Below, one piece after another: positions 5,556 to 5,909 of a DNA stretch of 5,909 nucleotides. The position numbers were made by a program, and so were the translations under genes. Source of the stretch: Methylovirgula sp. GTDB lineage: Bacteria; Pseudomonadota; Alphaproteobacteria; Rhizobiales; Beijerinckiaceae. Each line of letters starts with the position of its first letter. Position 1 is the first letter of the stretch. Below the pieces are notes generated by a model. That model saw nothing but the letters and a program-made list of their open reading frames with translations. It had not been told where the DNA came from and made no database searches. The stretch covers positions 1 to 5,909 of the forward strand of contig JASHSW010000075.1 in the NCBI GenBank assembly GCA_030038595.1, given 5' to 3'.

Positions 5556-5909
5556 ATGCAGGGGTTGGAACTTGAATCCGCCGCGCCGGCCACGGCGATC
5601 TTGCGTGTCGTCGTTTTCTCGATCGGCGCGCGTCGTTGCGGCATCGCGCTTGGCTGTGTCGAACGGGTCGTCGCGGCGGTCGAATCCGGGCCACTTGTCG
5701 GTGCGCCGGCGGCGATCTTCGGCGTCGTCAATTTTCACGGCACGGCGATTCCGATCCTCGACATCCGCCCGCGCTTCGGCGATCCCGCCGGCGCGCTGCG
5801 GCTCGACCAGAGATTCATTATCCTGCGCACGCCGCTCCGCTTGATGGCGCTGCTTGCCGACGCGATCGAAGGTACGCGCGACCTACCTAGCGCATCGATT
5901 CTCGGCATG
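5556..5909 (+). CDS. CheW-like chemosensory coupling protein, N-terminal part
   Basis: The 118 codons run open to the window edge, so the gene is partial at its 3' end. CheW-domain proteins are cytoplasmic SH3-like adaptors that link methyl-accepting receptors to the CheA kinase. The reading shows VVVFSIGARRCGIAL (18-32), the V-x-R-V-V (35-39) strand, GAPAAIFGVVNFHG (49-62), IPILDIRPRFG (65-75), and the second half beginning DQRFIILR. This order and spacing match the N-terminal two thirds of a single CheW domain. The conserved Arg of the NxRG turn (R62 in E. coli CheW) is H61 here. ATG 5556 has no good ribosome site: AAGGA (5529-5533) is 22 bases away. No better in-frame start was found. A stand-alone CheW or a longer CheW-containing protein are both possible. 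Confidence 0.87.
   Translation, partial: MQGLELESAAPATAILRVVVFSIGARRCGIALGCVERVVAAVESGPLVGAPAAIFGVVNFHGTAIPILDIRPRFGDPAGALRLDQRFIILRTPLRLMALLADAIEGTRDLPSASILGM

Noticed and set aside
5534..5575. TTG-started 13-codon leader peptide overlapping the CheW start
   Set aside because: Its purine-rich site abuts the TTG with no spacing, so initiation there is unlikely.
5525..5738. Minus-strand frames opposite the CheW start
   Set aside because: The plus-strand reading gives a clear CheW domain; these are antisense shadows.
1..5909. CRISPR array, tRNA, rRNA or riboswitch
   Set aside because: I saw no regularly spaced direct repeats, no tRNA-like cloverleaf and no recognised riboswitch core.

Overview
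This is a G+C-rich window with the gene content of an alphaproteobacterium, most likely Hyphomicrobiales. A Beijerinckiaceae/Methylocystaceae-like or other PQQ-making methylotroph relative is a reasonable guess from pqqE, the style of the RNase PH and RdgB sequences, and the codon use. This placement is inference, because the window holds no rRNA or other taxonomic marker.

Layout, left to right. (1) 1-249: the last 82 residues of PqqE, the radical SAM enzyme of pyrroloquinoline quinone synthesis. (2) 287-1132: a short-chain dehydrogenase/reductase of the retinol-dehydrogenase-like type, 37 bp downstream of pqqE on the same strand. (3) 1159-1539, minus strand: a small exported protein of unknown function, convergent with the dehydrogenase, with an 8-bp-stem hairpin in the gap. 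(4) 1792-2505 and 2505-3140: rph (RNase PH) and rdgB (ITP/XTP pyrophosphatase), overlapping by one base as TGATG. (5) 3228-3518: a small conserved-looking protein of unknown function. (6) 3557-5260, minus strand: a SulP-family anion transporter with a C-terminal STAS domain. (7) 5261-5555: a gene-free region that turns sharply A+T-rich from about 5401 and contains a long nested imperfect palindrome (5394-5480). (8) 5556-5909: the N-terminal 118 residues of a CheW-like chemosensory coupling protein, cut by the window edge.

How the genes work together. Only rph and rdgB are clearly a unit: RNA 3'-end processing and nucleotide-pool sanitation, probably translationally coupled. The other neighbours look like independent housekeeping or accessory genes. 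I see no CRISPR array, tRNA, rRNA, transposase, phage gene or multi-gene defence system, and nothing here amounts to a clear undescribed system. The items most worth a second look are the nested palindrome upstream of the CheW gene, the Cys-Cys-Cys run in the core of the SulP transporter, the Asn-to-Asp replacement in the dehydrogenase active site, the Arg-to-His change in the CheW receptor-contact motif, and the two orphan small proteins.
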